64,000 nt of DNA from an uncultured Pelagibacteraceae bacterium (GTDB lineage: Bacteria > Pseudomonadota > Alphaproteobacteria > Pelagibacterales > Pelagibacteraceae). The notes under the pieces were generated by a model, which was not told the origin of the DNA, searched no databases, and saw nothing but the letters and a program-made list of their open reading frames with translations. Below are positions 1-7,577 of this stretch, piece after piece. Each line of letters opens with the position of its first letter. Within the stretch, counting starts at the first letter, position 1. A program made the position numbers and the translations under genes. The stretch spans positions 62,001 through 126,000 of the forward strand of contig CACLAY010000002.1 in assembly GCA_902604975.1 (NCBI GenBank), read 5' to 3'.

Positions 1-767
1 CTTTAATATCAGGTACTGATGGCACTTGTCTAGATTGCAGAAGAGGTAATGATATGCATGCAGAGGCAGGAGCATTTCCAGGATTGAGTATGAAAGAAGG
101 AGGTTATTCTGAATTGCTAAAAACTAGTGTGAGAAATTTAATTAAAATTCCTAAAATTCTAACCCCAAAAGATGTAGCACCATTTTCAGATGCTGGACTT
201 ACAGCTTATAGAGTTGTTAAAAAAGCAACTAGGCTTTTATTGCCAGGAGATAGTTGTGTAGTTATTGGCGCTGGTGGTTTAGGTCATATTGCAATTCAAT
301 GCCTGAGAGCAATGTGTGCTGCTCATATTATTATCGTTGAGAAATCCCAAAAAGCACTTGATCATGCAATGTCATTAGGTGGAGATCATGGAGTATTAAT
401 TGATGGTAATGAAGTAGAAAAAGTAAAAGAACTTACCAAAGGAAAAGGTGCTGAAGCTGTCATAGATTTTGTTGGTGAGAAAGGATCAACATCAATGGGT
501 TTAAATATGACAAGACCTGGAGGTTACTTTTATATTGTAGGATATGGTGAAGAAATTAAAATTCTTGCAGTAGATGTGATTTTTACTGAGAGAAATATTA
601 TAGGAAATTTAGTAGGAACGTGGTCTGAATTATATGAACTAATGGAGTTGGCTGACAAGGGGTTGGTCAAACTTTCAATGGCTGAATATAGATTAGACGA
701 TGCTAACAAAGCGCTACATGATCTTAATGATGGAAAAGTCAAAGGTCGTGCAGTGTTAGTTCCATAA
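1..767 (+). CDS. Zinc-dependent alcohol dehydrogenase family protein (5' end outside window)
   Basis: The frame is already open at base 3, so the start lies to the left of the window and about 255 C-terminal residues are visible. The first residues, GTCLDCRRGND, are the end of the structural-zinc cysteine cluster of medium-chain dehydrogenases. They are followed by the Rossmann motif GAGGLGHIAIQ near base 270 and a late GRAVLVP ending typical of the family. It probably oxidises an alcohol or polyol with NAD(P). It sits 23 bases upstream of a polyol-type ABC importer, so its substrate may be what that importer brings in; that is inference. The first ATG in the window (base 54) is internal and is not the start. 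The exact substrate cannot be read from the sequence. Confidence 0.85.
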   Translation, partial: LISGTDGTCLDCRRGNDMHAEAGAFPGLSMKEGGYSELLKTSVRNLIKIPKILTPKDVAPFSDAGLTAYRVVKKATRLLLPGDSCVVIGAGGLGHIAIQCLRAMCAAHIIIVEKSQKALDHAMSLGGDHGVLIDGNEVEKVKELTKGKGAEAVIDFVGEKGSTSMGLNMTRPGGYFYIVGYGEEIKILAVDVIFTERNIIGNLVGTWSELYELMELADKGLVKLSMAEYRLDDANKALHDLNDGKVKGRAVLVP

Positions 768-776
768 ATAACAAAA

Positions 777-783
777 GAGAGGA
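777..783 (+). promoter_or_regulatory. Ribosome binding site that favours the 791 start
   Basis: A purine-rich GAGAGGA lies 7 bases before the ATG at 791 but only one base before the alternative ATG at 785. The spacing therefore supports 791 as the start of the binding-protein gene. Confidence 0.55.
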
Positions 784-790
784 AATGAAG

Positions 791-2326
791 ATGAAGACAA
801 TAAAAACTTGCGTAACTGCTCTTATATCAGCTTTGTTGGTATTCAGTCCTGTTGCGTATGCTGATAAGTGGAGTGATCAATTTCCACATATCAAAACTAC
901 TGGGGATATTCCCGGTGAGTGTTCTTACGAGTCAATGTCAAAAAAAGACTACTCTGGTAAAACACTAAAAATAAATACACATGCTGTGCCAGTTATGGGT
1001 GAGCCAACAGCTCTTCATGCTGAACAGTTTGCTAAGTTAACTGGAGCAAAAGTTGATGTAACTCATACACCAGCTGGAGATCTATATGCAAAAGCTATGG
1101 TTCCTTTCCAAGCAGGTCAAGCTCCATATGATATCGTATTTGGATTTTCTAATTTCATTAATGATTGGAGAAGATACTTAGAACCAGTTCCAAAAAAATA
1201 TGTTGAGATGAAACAAATGCAAGACGTTACCCCATCTCACATTGGTGTAGCTTCTTGGGATGGTGTCATGTATCAGTTTCCAGTTGATGGTGATAGACAC
1301 TATCTTAAATATAGAAAAGATGTCATTGACAATCCTGAATATCAAAAAAAATATAAAGCCGACACTGGTAAAGAGTTAAGAGTTCCACAAACTTGGAAAG
1401 AGTATGGAGAAATGGCTGCTTACTTTAATGATTGGGACTGGGATGGTGATGGTGAGAAAGAATATGGATCAGCAGAGGTAATGAAAAAAGATGACCTTAT
1501 GTATGCTGCTTTCTATTCTAGATCAGCTGCTTATTCTAAAAACCCTAAAACACCAGGTGGTTTTTTCTTTGATCTAGAGACTATGACTCCACTAATTAAT
1601 AATCCTGGTTTTGTAGAAGCTCTAACTGACTGGGTTGCTGCTACTAAATACGTTCCACCAGGAGGGATTAACTTCGGTTTAGGTGATGAAATTGGATCAT
1701 TTGGTGGTGGACAAACTTTATTTAGTTTTTCATGGGATGATGCATTTGTTGCAGCTATGCAACCTGACAGCCCAATTAACAATAAAGTTGGTGCTGCACA
1801 ATTACCAGGTGCTATGAAAGTTTGGAATAGAAAATCTAATTCTTGGGATGAAGGTTTTAACCAAGCTCCTTTCTTCGTATGGGGATGGGCAGTTGGTGTT
1901 GCTAAGAAAAGTAAAGAGAAAGAAATGGCATTTGACTATTTGTGTTTCTTTGCTAACGAGGCAAATCACCAAGCTGATATAGGAATTGGTAGATTTGGAG
2001 TAAATCCATTTAGAAATGACGACTTTAAAGCTGAAGTTTGGACGCAGATCGGTTGGGACAAAGATATTGCTGAGTCTTATGTAGATACTCTTGCAAAAAT
2101 GGAAGAAAGTAAAAATAGAGTTTTTCCATTAAGAGTTCCAGGCACATTTGAGTTTAATGCTGCATTAGCAACTGCTGCAGCTAAAGCTTTAGCCGGACAA
2201 TTATCACCACAAGCTGCTTTAGATGAAGCTGCTAAACAGTGGAATGATATACTTAATAGAGTAGGAAAAGATAACGTAAGAAAAGCTTACTCTGTTGGTG
2301 TAGCAATGGAAGATAATAAGCTTTAA
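791..2326 (+). CDS. ABC transporter substrate-binding protein (polyol/sugar type, family 1)
   Basis: This is a periplasmic extracellular solute-binding protein of about 511 residues. The N-terminus is a Sec signal peptide (basic start, hydrophobic core, cleavage near AYA-DKW). The body has the layout of family 1 binding proteins (QFPVDGD, FSWDDAF, FFVWGWAVGVAKKSKEKEMAFDYL). A DWDWDGDGEKE loop at about residues 214-224 resembles a calcium-binding loop. It is the first gene of a set with two MalF/MalG-type permeases and two ATPases of GlpS/GlpT type, which points to glycerol or another polyol as ligand; that is inference. ATG 785 is an alternative start, but the ribosome binding site favours 791. 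A strong hairpin follows the stop codon. Confidence 0.9.
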   Translation: MKTIKTCVTALISALLVFSPVAYADKWSDQFPHIKTTGDIPGECSYESMSKKDYSGKTLKINTHAVPVMGEPTALHAEQFAKLTGAKVDVTHTPAGDLYAKAMVPFQAGQAPYDIVFGFSNFINDWRRYLEPVPKKYVEMKQMQDVTPSHIGVASWDGVMYQFPVDGDRHYLKYRKDVIDNPEYQKKYKADTGKELRVPQTWKEYGEMAAYFNDWDWDGDGEKEYGSAEVMKKDDLMYAAFYSRSAAYSKNPKTPGGFFFDLETMTPLINNPGFVEALTDWVAATKYVPPGGINFGLGDEIGSFGGGQTLFSFSWDDAFVAAMQPDSPINNKVGAAQLPGAMKVWNRKSNSWDEGFNQAPFFVWGWAVGVAKKSKEKEMAFDYLCFFANEANHQADIGIGRFGVNPFRNDDFKAEVWTQIGWDKDIAESYVDTLAKMEESKNRVFPLRVPGTFEFNAALATAAAKALAGQLSPQAALDEAAKQWNDILNRVGKDNVRKAYSVGVAMEDNKL

Positions 2327-2335
2327 AAATACTTA

Positions 2336-2362
2336 TTGTGGCCGTCAACTCGACGGCCACAA
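2336..2362 (+). other. Intercistronic stem-loop after binding-protein gene
   Basis: A perfect 11-bp stem (TTGTGGCCGTC / GACGGCCACAA) with a 5-base loop AACTC lies 10 bases after the stop codon. It is followed by AT-rich sequence without a run of T, so it does not look like an intrinsic terminator. In binding-protein transport operons such hairpins commonly protect the 3' end of the abundant binding-protein mRNA; that role is inferred here. Confidence 0.75.
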
Positions 2363-2389
2363 ATTAAATAAATCCAAAAAATTATATTT

Positions 2390-3256
2390 ATGAATTTTAA
2401 GCACAAGTTTGTTTTTTTATTTCCAGGTTTATTTGTGCTAATAGGAATACTAATATTCCCTATCATTTTTACTATAAGATTAAGTTTATCAGGATGGAAT
2501 AGTTATACGCCTGAAATGAATTTTATAGGAATTACAAACTATATAAGACTGTTTACAGATGATCCAAGATTTTGGGAGTCTTTTTTCAGGTTAAGTTTTT
2601 TATCAGTTACAACGGTTATTCTTCAATACGTAATAGGTTTCGCATTAGCACTTATGGTTTGGAGAGAAATCAAATTTAAAAGGTTTTTTAGAGTAATTTT
2701 CTTAATTCCAATGATGACTACGCCTGTTATTATGACAGTTATCTGGAGAACTTTTTTTCATGAGTCTCTTGGACCAGTTAATGACCTTTTAGGAAATATC
2801 GGAATTAAACCAATTTTATGGCTCAGCGATCCAGTAATAGCTAAATTTACAGTTATTATAGTTGAGGTATGGCAATGGACGCCATTTATGTTTTTATTAC
2901 TACTTGCTGGTCTATTGTCTCTTCCTAAGGAACCTTTCTTAGCTGCTGCAATTGATGGAGCAAGTCCTTTTAGAAAGTTTGTTTATGTTACATTTCCATT
3001 AATGGCTCCTATTTCAATTGGTGCAATTATCATAAGATTAATTGAGGCCTCAAAAATAATGGATACTGTTTTTGTTTTGACATCTGGAGGACCTGGAACC
3101 GCAACAGAAACTTCAAGTTTTTATATTTATATTAAAGGATTGAGAGAGTTTCAAATGGGTTATGCTGCAACTCTATCATTTACATATTTAGTAATAATGA
3201 TCATAAGTCTAACTATTATAGCAAAAGTTTTAACTAAATTGATGATTAAGGAATAA
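2390..3256 (+). CDS. ABC transporter permease, MalF/UgpA type (GlpP-like)
   Basis: An inner-membrane permease of 288 residues with about six hydrophobic segments. The first runs through residues 8-30 (FVFLFPGLFVLIGILIFPII). The EAA loop that contacts the ATPase is seen as EPFLAAAIDGASPFRKFVYVTFPLM, about residues 182-206. It forms the translocation pore together with the next gene. The stop and the next start share one base (TAATG at 3256), so the two are probably translationally coupled. The substrate is inferred only from the whole five-gene set, which resembles the rhizobial glycerol importer. Confidence 0.9.
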   Translation: MNFKHKFVFLFPGLFVLIGILIFPIIFTIRLSLSGWNSYTPEMNFIGITNYIRLFTDDPRFWESFFRLSFLSVTTVILQYVIGFALALMVWREIKFKRFFRVIFLIPMMTTPVIMTVIWRTFFHESLGPVNDLLGNIGIKPILWLSDPVIAKFTVIIVEVWQWTPFMFLLLLAGLLSLPKEPFLAAAIDGASPFRKFVYVTFPLMAPISIGAIIIRLIEASKIMDTVFVLTSGGPGTATETSSFYIYIKGLREFQMGYAATLSFTYLVIMIISLTIIAKVLTKLMIKE

Positions 3257-4104
3257 TGCATAAACTTTATACATTTTTAAAATATACATTTATTACATTA
3301 TGGACTGTATTTATAGTTGCACCTTTTTTGTGGGCTATTTCTACATCTTTTAAAGATTTTCAATCTGTAAATAGTAAGGTTACTTATATTCCATGGTTAG
3401 ATTTTGAACCAACTTTAGAAGGATGGCGTGTATTAGTTAAATCGCCAGCTAGAGGAGGAGTTGATATCGTTGAACCGTACTTTAATAGTATTTTTGTTAC
3501 GTGCACTGCTAGTTTAATTAGTATTATTCTAGGAACGCTTGCTGCATATGCTCTTTCAAGATTTACTTTTAAAGCAGGATTTGTCAGAAATAATGATATT
3601 ACATTCTTCTTTATATCTCAAAGAATTATGCCACCAATTGTTTTATCGATACCCTTCTTTATATTTTTAAGTACTATTGGATTATTAGATAGCTTATTTG
3701 GTTTAGTAGTAGTTTACATTGTGTTGCTAATGCCCATTGCTGTTTGGATAATGGTCGACTTTTTTAATAGGGTACCAAAAGAGTTAGATGAGACTGCATT
3801 GATTGATGGATGCAACCCCTATCAGGCATTTTATAAAGTTGTGCTTCCAAACTCAATTCCAGGATTAATTGTTGCTGGGATGTTTTGTATTATTTTTGGT
3901 TGGATAGACTTTTTCTTTGCTTTTATTTTAACATTTACCGAAGTACAGTTGCTACCAGTAAAAGTTGTAGCATTAAACTCATCAATTACTCCATGGTGGA
4001 GTTTGTCAGCCTCAGCATTAATTTCAGTTGCACCTTTGATCATTGTTGCTTTTGTTGTTGAAAGATATTTATCTAAAGGGAATTTATCTGGAGCATTAAA
4101 ATAA
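3256..4104 (+). CDS. ABC transporter permease, MalG/UgpE type (GlpQ-like)
   Basis: A second membrane permease of 282 residues. It has the N-terminal hydrophobic helix and the ISTSFKDF motif common in MalG-type proteins. The EAA loop is seen as ELDETALIDGCNPYQAFYKVVLPNS, about residues 176-200. About six membrane spans are expected. It pairs with the preceding permease. Its start overlaps the upstream stop by one base, and its stop overlaps the next start by one base (TAATG at 4104), so it is embedded in a tightly coupled operon. The central segment has the long periplasmic loop usual after helix 1 in this family. Confidence 0.9.
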   Translation: MHKLYTFLKYTFITLWTVFIVAPFLWAISTSFKDFQSVNSKVTYIPWLDFEPTLEGWRVLVKSPARGGVDIVEPYFNSIFVTCTASLISIILGTLAAYALSRFTFKAGFVRNNDITFFFISQRIMPPIVLSIPFFIFLSTIGLLDSLFGLVVVYIVLLMPIAVWIMVDFFNRVPKELDETALIDGCNPYQAFYKVVLPNSIPGLIVAGMFCIIFGWIDFFFAFILTFTEVQLLPVKVVALNSSITPWWSLSASALISVAPLIIVAFVVERYLSKGNLSGALK

Positions 4105-5183
4105 TGAATTTAATCGGAAAAAATATAACTTACAAACCAGATAACCAGTTCCACTTGAATGATGTATCATTCGATTTCAAAAAAGGAAATCTTTATACCA
4201 TTTTAGGGAGAACTTTATCTGGAAAAACGACATTTTTAAAAACAATCGCAGGCTTGCTTAACCCAGATACTGGAGAATTATTTTTTGAGGATAAAGATTT
4301 TAGCAAAATTCCTGTTTGGGAAAGAAATGTGGCAATGGTTTATCAACAATTTATTAATTACCCTCATCTTAATGTTTATGAGAACATAATTTTTCCCCTT
4401 AAACAAAGAAAACTAAGCGAAGAGCAAATTAAAATGGATGTAGAAGATGCACTTAAGACTGTAGGATTAGTTGGTTTTGAAAATCGTAAAATTCAAGAAT
4501 TATCAGGTGGTCAACAACAAAGAGTAGCCTTAGCCAGGTCTCTTGCAAAGAAGGCAAAGATACTTCTTCTCGATGAACCATTGGTTAACCTTGATTATAA
4601 GTTAAGAGAGCAATTAAGAGAGGAATTTAAAAGAATATTCTCTGAGGGCCTGTCTCAAGATACAATTTTAATATACTCAACAACTGATCCTCAGGAAGTA
4701 ATGGAGTTAAATGGTGAAGTAATAGTATTACATGAGGGCAAAGTTTTACAAAAAGGAGATGCTAAAGAAATATTTGAAAATCCAAAAAACCTTAAAGTAG
4801 CAGAAATCTCAAACGATCCGCCAATGAATATTTTAACAGGCAGTAAAGGTTTGGATAAGTTAAACTTTGAAAATATTTCAATAAAATTGCCACCATATTT
4901 AAAAGATTTAAAGAGCCAAAATTATTATTTTGGAATTAGAGCTTCAGAAATAAAACTTGATAAGGAAGGAGAAGAGTTTGAAATAGAACTTGCAGAAATA
5001 AGTGGTTCAGAAACTTTACTTCATTTAAAAAAAGGAAACTCAAAAGTTATAGCTTTAATTGAAGAAGTAATGAATTTCAAAATTCATGAGAAAGTAAAAG
5101 TGAAATTCAATGAAAATAAATTCTATGTATTCAATAATAATGAAGAACTAGTTTCTTCGCCCTATGGAGTTCATAATGGCTAA
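4104..5183 (+). CDS. ABC transporter ATP-binding protein, GlpS-like (lacks switch histidine)
   Basis: A cytoplasmic ATPase of 359 residues: nucleotide-binding domain plus a C-terminal TOBE-like regulatory domain. Walker A is the unusual GRTLSGKTT (residues 35-43). The Q-loop is QQFINYP, the signature LSGGQ (133-137) is perfect, and Walker B ends LLLDEP (155-159). The switch (H-loop) position reads YSTTD where YVTHD is usual, so the catalytic histidine is replaced by Thr194. The GxTLSGKT Walker A and QQFINYP are, from memory, typical of rhizobial GlpS. It likely pairs with the next gene as a heterodimer in which only one ATP site is complete. It overlaps the next gene by 8 bases. Confidence 0.9.
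   Translation: MNLIGKNITYKPDNQFHLNDVSFDFKKGNLYTILGRTLSGKTTFLKTIAGLLNPDTGELFFEDKDFSKIPVWERNVAMVYQQFINYPHLNVYENIIFPLKQRKLSEEQIKMDVEDALKTVGLVGFENRKIQELSGGQQQRVALARSLAKKAKILLLDEPLVNLDYKLREQLREEFKRIFSEGLSQDTILIYSTTDPQEVMELNGEVIVLHEGKVLQKGDAKEIFENPKNLKVAEISNDPPMNILTGSKGLDKLNFENISIKLPPYLKDLKSQNYYFGIRASEIKLDKEGEEFEIELAEISGSETLLHLKKGNSKVIALIEEVMNFKIHEKVKVKFNENKFYVFNNNEELVSSPYGVHNG
5166..5169 (+). promoter_or_regulatory. Ribosome binding site favouring the 5176 start
   Basis: GGAG lies 6 bases before the ATG at 5176, inside the end of the upstream gene. The alternative ATG at 5164 would overlap this element, so 5176 is the better start. Confidence 0.6.
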
Positions 5184-6249
5184 AATAGAATTATCAAATA
5201 TATCTCACACTTATAATCCTAGTGATCCCAATCCAACATATGCACTTAATCCATTTTCTATGACTTGGGAAAATGGAAAGAGATATGCAATTTTAGGACC
5301 ATCAGGATGTGGAAAAACAACAATGTTAAATATAGTGTCAGGACTGGTTAGACCATCTAAAGGAAAAATTTTATTTGACGAAAATGATGTAACTAATCTT
5401 ATAACAGAGGAGAGAAATATAGCTCAAGTTTTCCAATTTCCGGTTATTTATAATACTATGACCGTTTATGACAACTTAGCTTTTCCATTAAAGTGTAGAG
5501 ATTTTTCAAAAGAAAAAATAGAGGAAAGAGTTAAATCAGTTTCAGACACCCTTAGACTTTCATCTTTTTTAAATTTACCAGCAAGAAAGCTTACAGCAGA
5601 TCAAAAACAACTTATTTCACTTGGAAGGGGACTAGTAAGAGAAGATGTTGCAGGTGTATTAATGGACGAACCCTTAACAGTAATTGACCCTGATTTAAAA
5701 TTTAGACTTAGGAGAAACTTAAAAGAAATTAATGAGCAATATAAAACGACTTTAGTCTATGTCACTCATGATCAAAATGAAGCTATGACATTTGCAGATA
5801 ATATTATTGTTATGGATCAGGGAGAAATAGTTCAAGTGGGACTTCCAAAAGATCTTTTTGAAAGACCAAAAACAACATTTGTAGGTTATTTCATCGGATC
5901 TCCAGCCATGAATATTTTTGAAAGTGAGGTATCCTCCGACTATTCAGTAAAAATTAATAACATTGAAATTAAAACAAACTCTAACCTTTCAAAAATTAAA
6001 GATAAAAATGTAAAGCTTGGAATAAGGTCAGAGTTTATAAATGTTGCTGAAAAAGAGGGACAAAATACAATTAAAGCATTACTTAAAAGAGTAGAAGATT
6101 TTGGAAATTTCAAACTTTTGACTGCAAGTATGGGCGATTTTGTTATCAAATCTAAGGTAAATAGAGAGATGCCAATTCCAAATGGAGATATCAATCTTTA
6201 TATCCCACCTGAAAAATGCTGTGTTTATATCAATGAAAAGTTAATTTAA
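5176..6249 (+). CDS. ABC transporter ATP-binding protein, GlpT-like (degenerate signature)
   Basis: An ATPase of about 357 residues. Walker A GPSGCGKTT (41-49), Q-loop QFPVIYNTMTVYDN, Walker B VLMDEP (161-166) and switch histidine YVTHD (His198) are intact. The ABC signature is not: LTADQKQ (139-145) stands where LSGGQ is expected. This is complementary to the preceding ATPase, which has a good signature but no switch histidine. Together they form one complete ATP site and one degenerate site. The LTADQKQ variant is, as I recall, also found in rhizobial GlpT, so it is a family trait. A C-terminal TOBE-like domain follows. An ATG at 5164 would add four residues. Confidence 0.9.
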   Translation: MAKIELSNISHTYNPSDPNPTYALNPFSMTWENGKRYAILGPSGCGKTTMLNIVSGLVRPSKGKILFDENDVTNLITEERNIAQVFQFPVIYNTMTVYDNLAFPLKCRDFSKEKIEERVKSVSDTLRLSSFLNLPARKLTADQKQLISLGRGLVREDVAGVLMDEPLTVIDPDLKFRLRRNLKEINEQYKTTLVYVTHDQNEAMTFADNIIVMDQGEIVQVGLPKDLFERPKTTFVGYFIGSPAMNIFESEVSSDYSVKINNIEIKTNSNLSKIKDKNVKLGIRSEFINVAEKEGQNTIKALLKRVEDFGNFKLLTASMGDFVIKSKVNREMPIPNGDINLYIPPEKCCVYINEKLI

Positions 6250-6268
6250 TACAATCTAAGATTGTATT
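6248..6268. other. 21-base perfect inverted repeat after the ABC operon
   Basis: AATACAATC-TAA-GATTGTATT is a perfect palindrome overlapping the last two bases of the stop codon. As RNA it gives a 9-bp stem with a 3-base loop followed by only three T, so it is a weak terminator at best. As DNA it could be an operator for the downstream TRAP operon. The same gap (6250-6356) also holds TGTCGACA (6323-6330) and GTTAATTAAC (6331-6340). I see no convincing -35/-10 pair. Confidence 0.5.
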
Positions 6269-6356
6269 TAGTCGATTAGTCCTAAATTTTTAAAATGACT
6301 CTAAGTTACATTTGTGTTTAATTGTCGACAGTTAATTAACTATAGAGGAGAAATAA

Positions 6357-7487
6357 ATGATTAAAGACAAAAAGTTGAAAGGTAAAAAATTACCTTCAAG
6401 ACGTAAGTTCTTTAAAGCTGCTGCTGCGACGGGTGTTGCTGCTGTAGCTGCATCATCTTTAGCTGCTCCAGCTGTTGCTGCTGAAAGAATAGAAGCATCA
6501 ATGGTTGCTACTTGGGGAAGAGATTTTCCAGGTCTAGGAACTGGGGCTCAAAGATTTGCACAAAGAATTGCAGATATAAGTGATGGTAGAATACAAGTTA
6601 CTTACTATGCAGCAAATGAAAGAGTTAAAGCATTTGACTCTTTTGATGAAGTTGCATCTGGTAACTCACAAATGTATCATGCTGCTGACTACTACTGGGT
6701 TAAAAAAGATCCAGCTTGGGGTTACTTTACAGCTGTACCATTTGGTTTTACTTACACTGAAATGAATGCATGGATTAGATTTGCAGGTGGTCAACAGTTA
6801 TGGGATGAACTAGCTGACAAATTTGGTCTTAAAAACTTTATGTGTGGAAGCACAGGAGTTCAAATGGGTGGATGGTTTAACAAAAAGATTAGAAGCCCTA
6901 ATGACTTCAAAGGTTTAAAAATGCGTATGCCTGGTTTAGGTGGACAAGTAATTGGTAAACTTGGAGGATCTCCAGTTTCATTACCTGGTGGACAAATCTA
7001 CGAAAACCTTGTGTCTGGTGCTATTGATGCAACAGAATGGGTAGGTCCATGGAATGATGAAGCTATGAAATTCCAAGAAGCTGCTAAATACTATTACTAT
7101 CCTGGTATGCACGAGCCTGGATCAATGTTAGCATGTGGAACAAATAAATCTTGGTTCACAAGCTTAAACAAATCAGATCAGTTATTGATTGAAGCTGCTG
7201 CAGCAATGGAAAACGACGTTATGATGTCTGAGTACAATGCTAAAAACGGTGCTGCTTTAGCAAGATTGATCAATGATCATGGTGTTAAACTAGAGAAGTT
7301 TAGCGACAAGGTTTATGATGGCTTTGCTGGTGCTGCTAATGAAGTGTTTGAAGAAACAAGAGCTAGCAGTGGTCTTGCTGAAAGAGTTCACTCGAGCTTC
7401 TTAAAAGCAAGAAAAGATATTGGATCTTGGACTAACTTGTCTGATTCACCTTACATTTCGCAAAGAAACAGAGCTTTAGGAATGTAA
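6357..7487 (+). CDS. TRAP transporter substrate-binding protein, DctP/TakP-like, Tat-exported
   Basis: A 376-residue periplasmic binding protein. It has a twin-arginine signal (SRRKFFKAA, residues 14-22) followed by an alanine-rich core ending PAVAAER, so it is exported folded. The middle has GVQMGGWFNKKI, LKMRMPGLGG (the conserved arginine that usually clamps a carboxylate) and DATEWVGPW. These are close, from memory, to Rhodobacter TakP, which binds 2-oxo acids. The ligand is therefore probably an organic acid, though the related family also includes polyol binders. AGAGGAG lies 8 bases before the ATG, a strong ribosome binding site. The gene is followed by a strong hairpin and T run before the membrane subunits. 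Confidence 0.93.
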   Translation: MIKDKKLKGKKLPSRRKFFKAAAATGVAAVAASSLAAPAVAAERIEASMVATWGRDFPGLGTGAQRFAQRIADISDGRIQVTYYAANERVKAFDSFDEVASGNSQMYHAADYYWVKKDPAWGYFTAVPFGFTYTEMNAWIRFAGGQQLWDELADKFGLKNFMCGSTGVQMGGWFNKKIRSPNDFKGLKMRMPGLGGQVIGKLGGSPVSLPGGQIYENLVSGAIDATEWVGPWNDEAMKFQEAAKYYYYPGMHEPGSMLACGTNKSWFTSLNKSDQLLIEAAAAMENDVMMSEYNAKNGAALARLINDHGVKLEKFSDKVYDGFAGAANEVFEETRASSGLAERVHSSFLKARKDIGSWTNLSDSPYISQRNRALGM

Positions 7488-7507
7488 TTGAGCTTAATTT
7501 AATAATT

Positions 7508-7536
7508 AAAAGGGCCCTTTTTGGGCCCTTTTTTTT
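7508..7536 (+). terminator. Intrinsic terminator/attenuator between TRAP binding protein and permease genes
   Basis: AAAAGGGCCC - TTTTT - GGGCCCTTTT forms a 10-bp stem with a 5-base loop and is followed at once by a run of T. It sits between the binding-protein gene and the two membrane-subunit genes. It probably stops most transcripts, so that the binding protein is made in excess. Confidence 0.85.
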
Positions 7537-7577
7537 ATTTTAAAATTAAGTATTACTTTTAAAAAATTTAAAATCAT

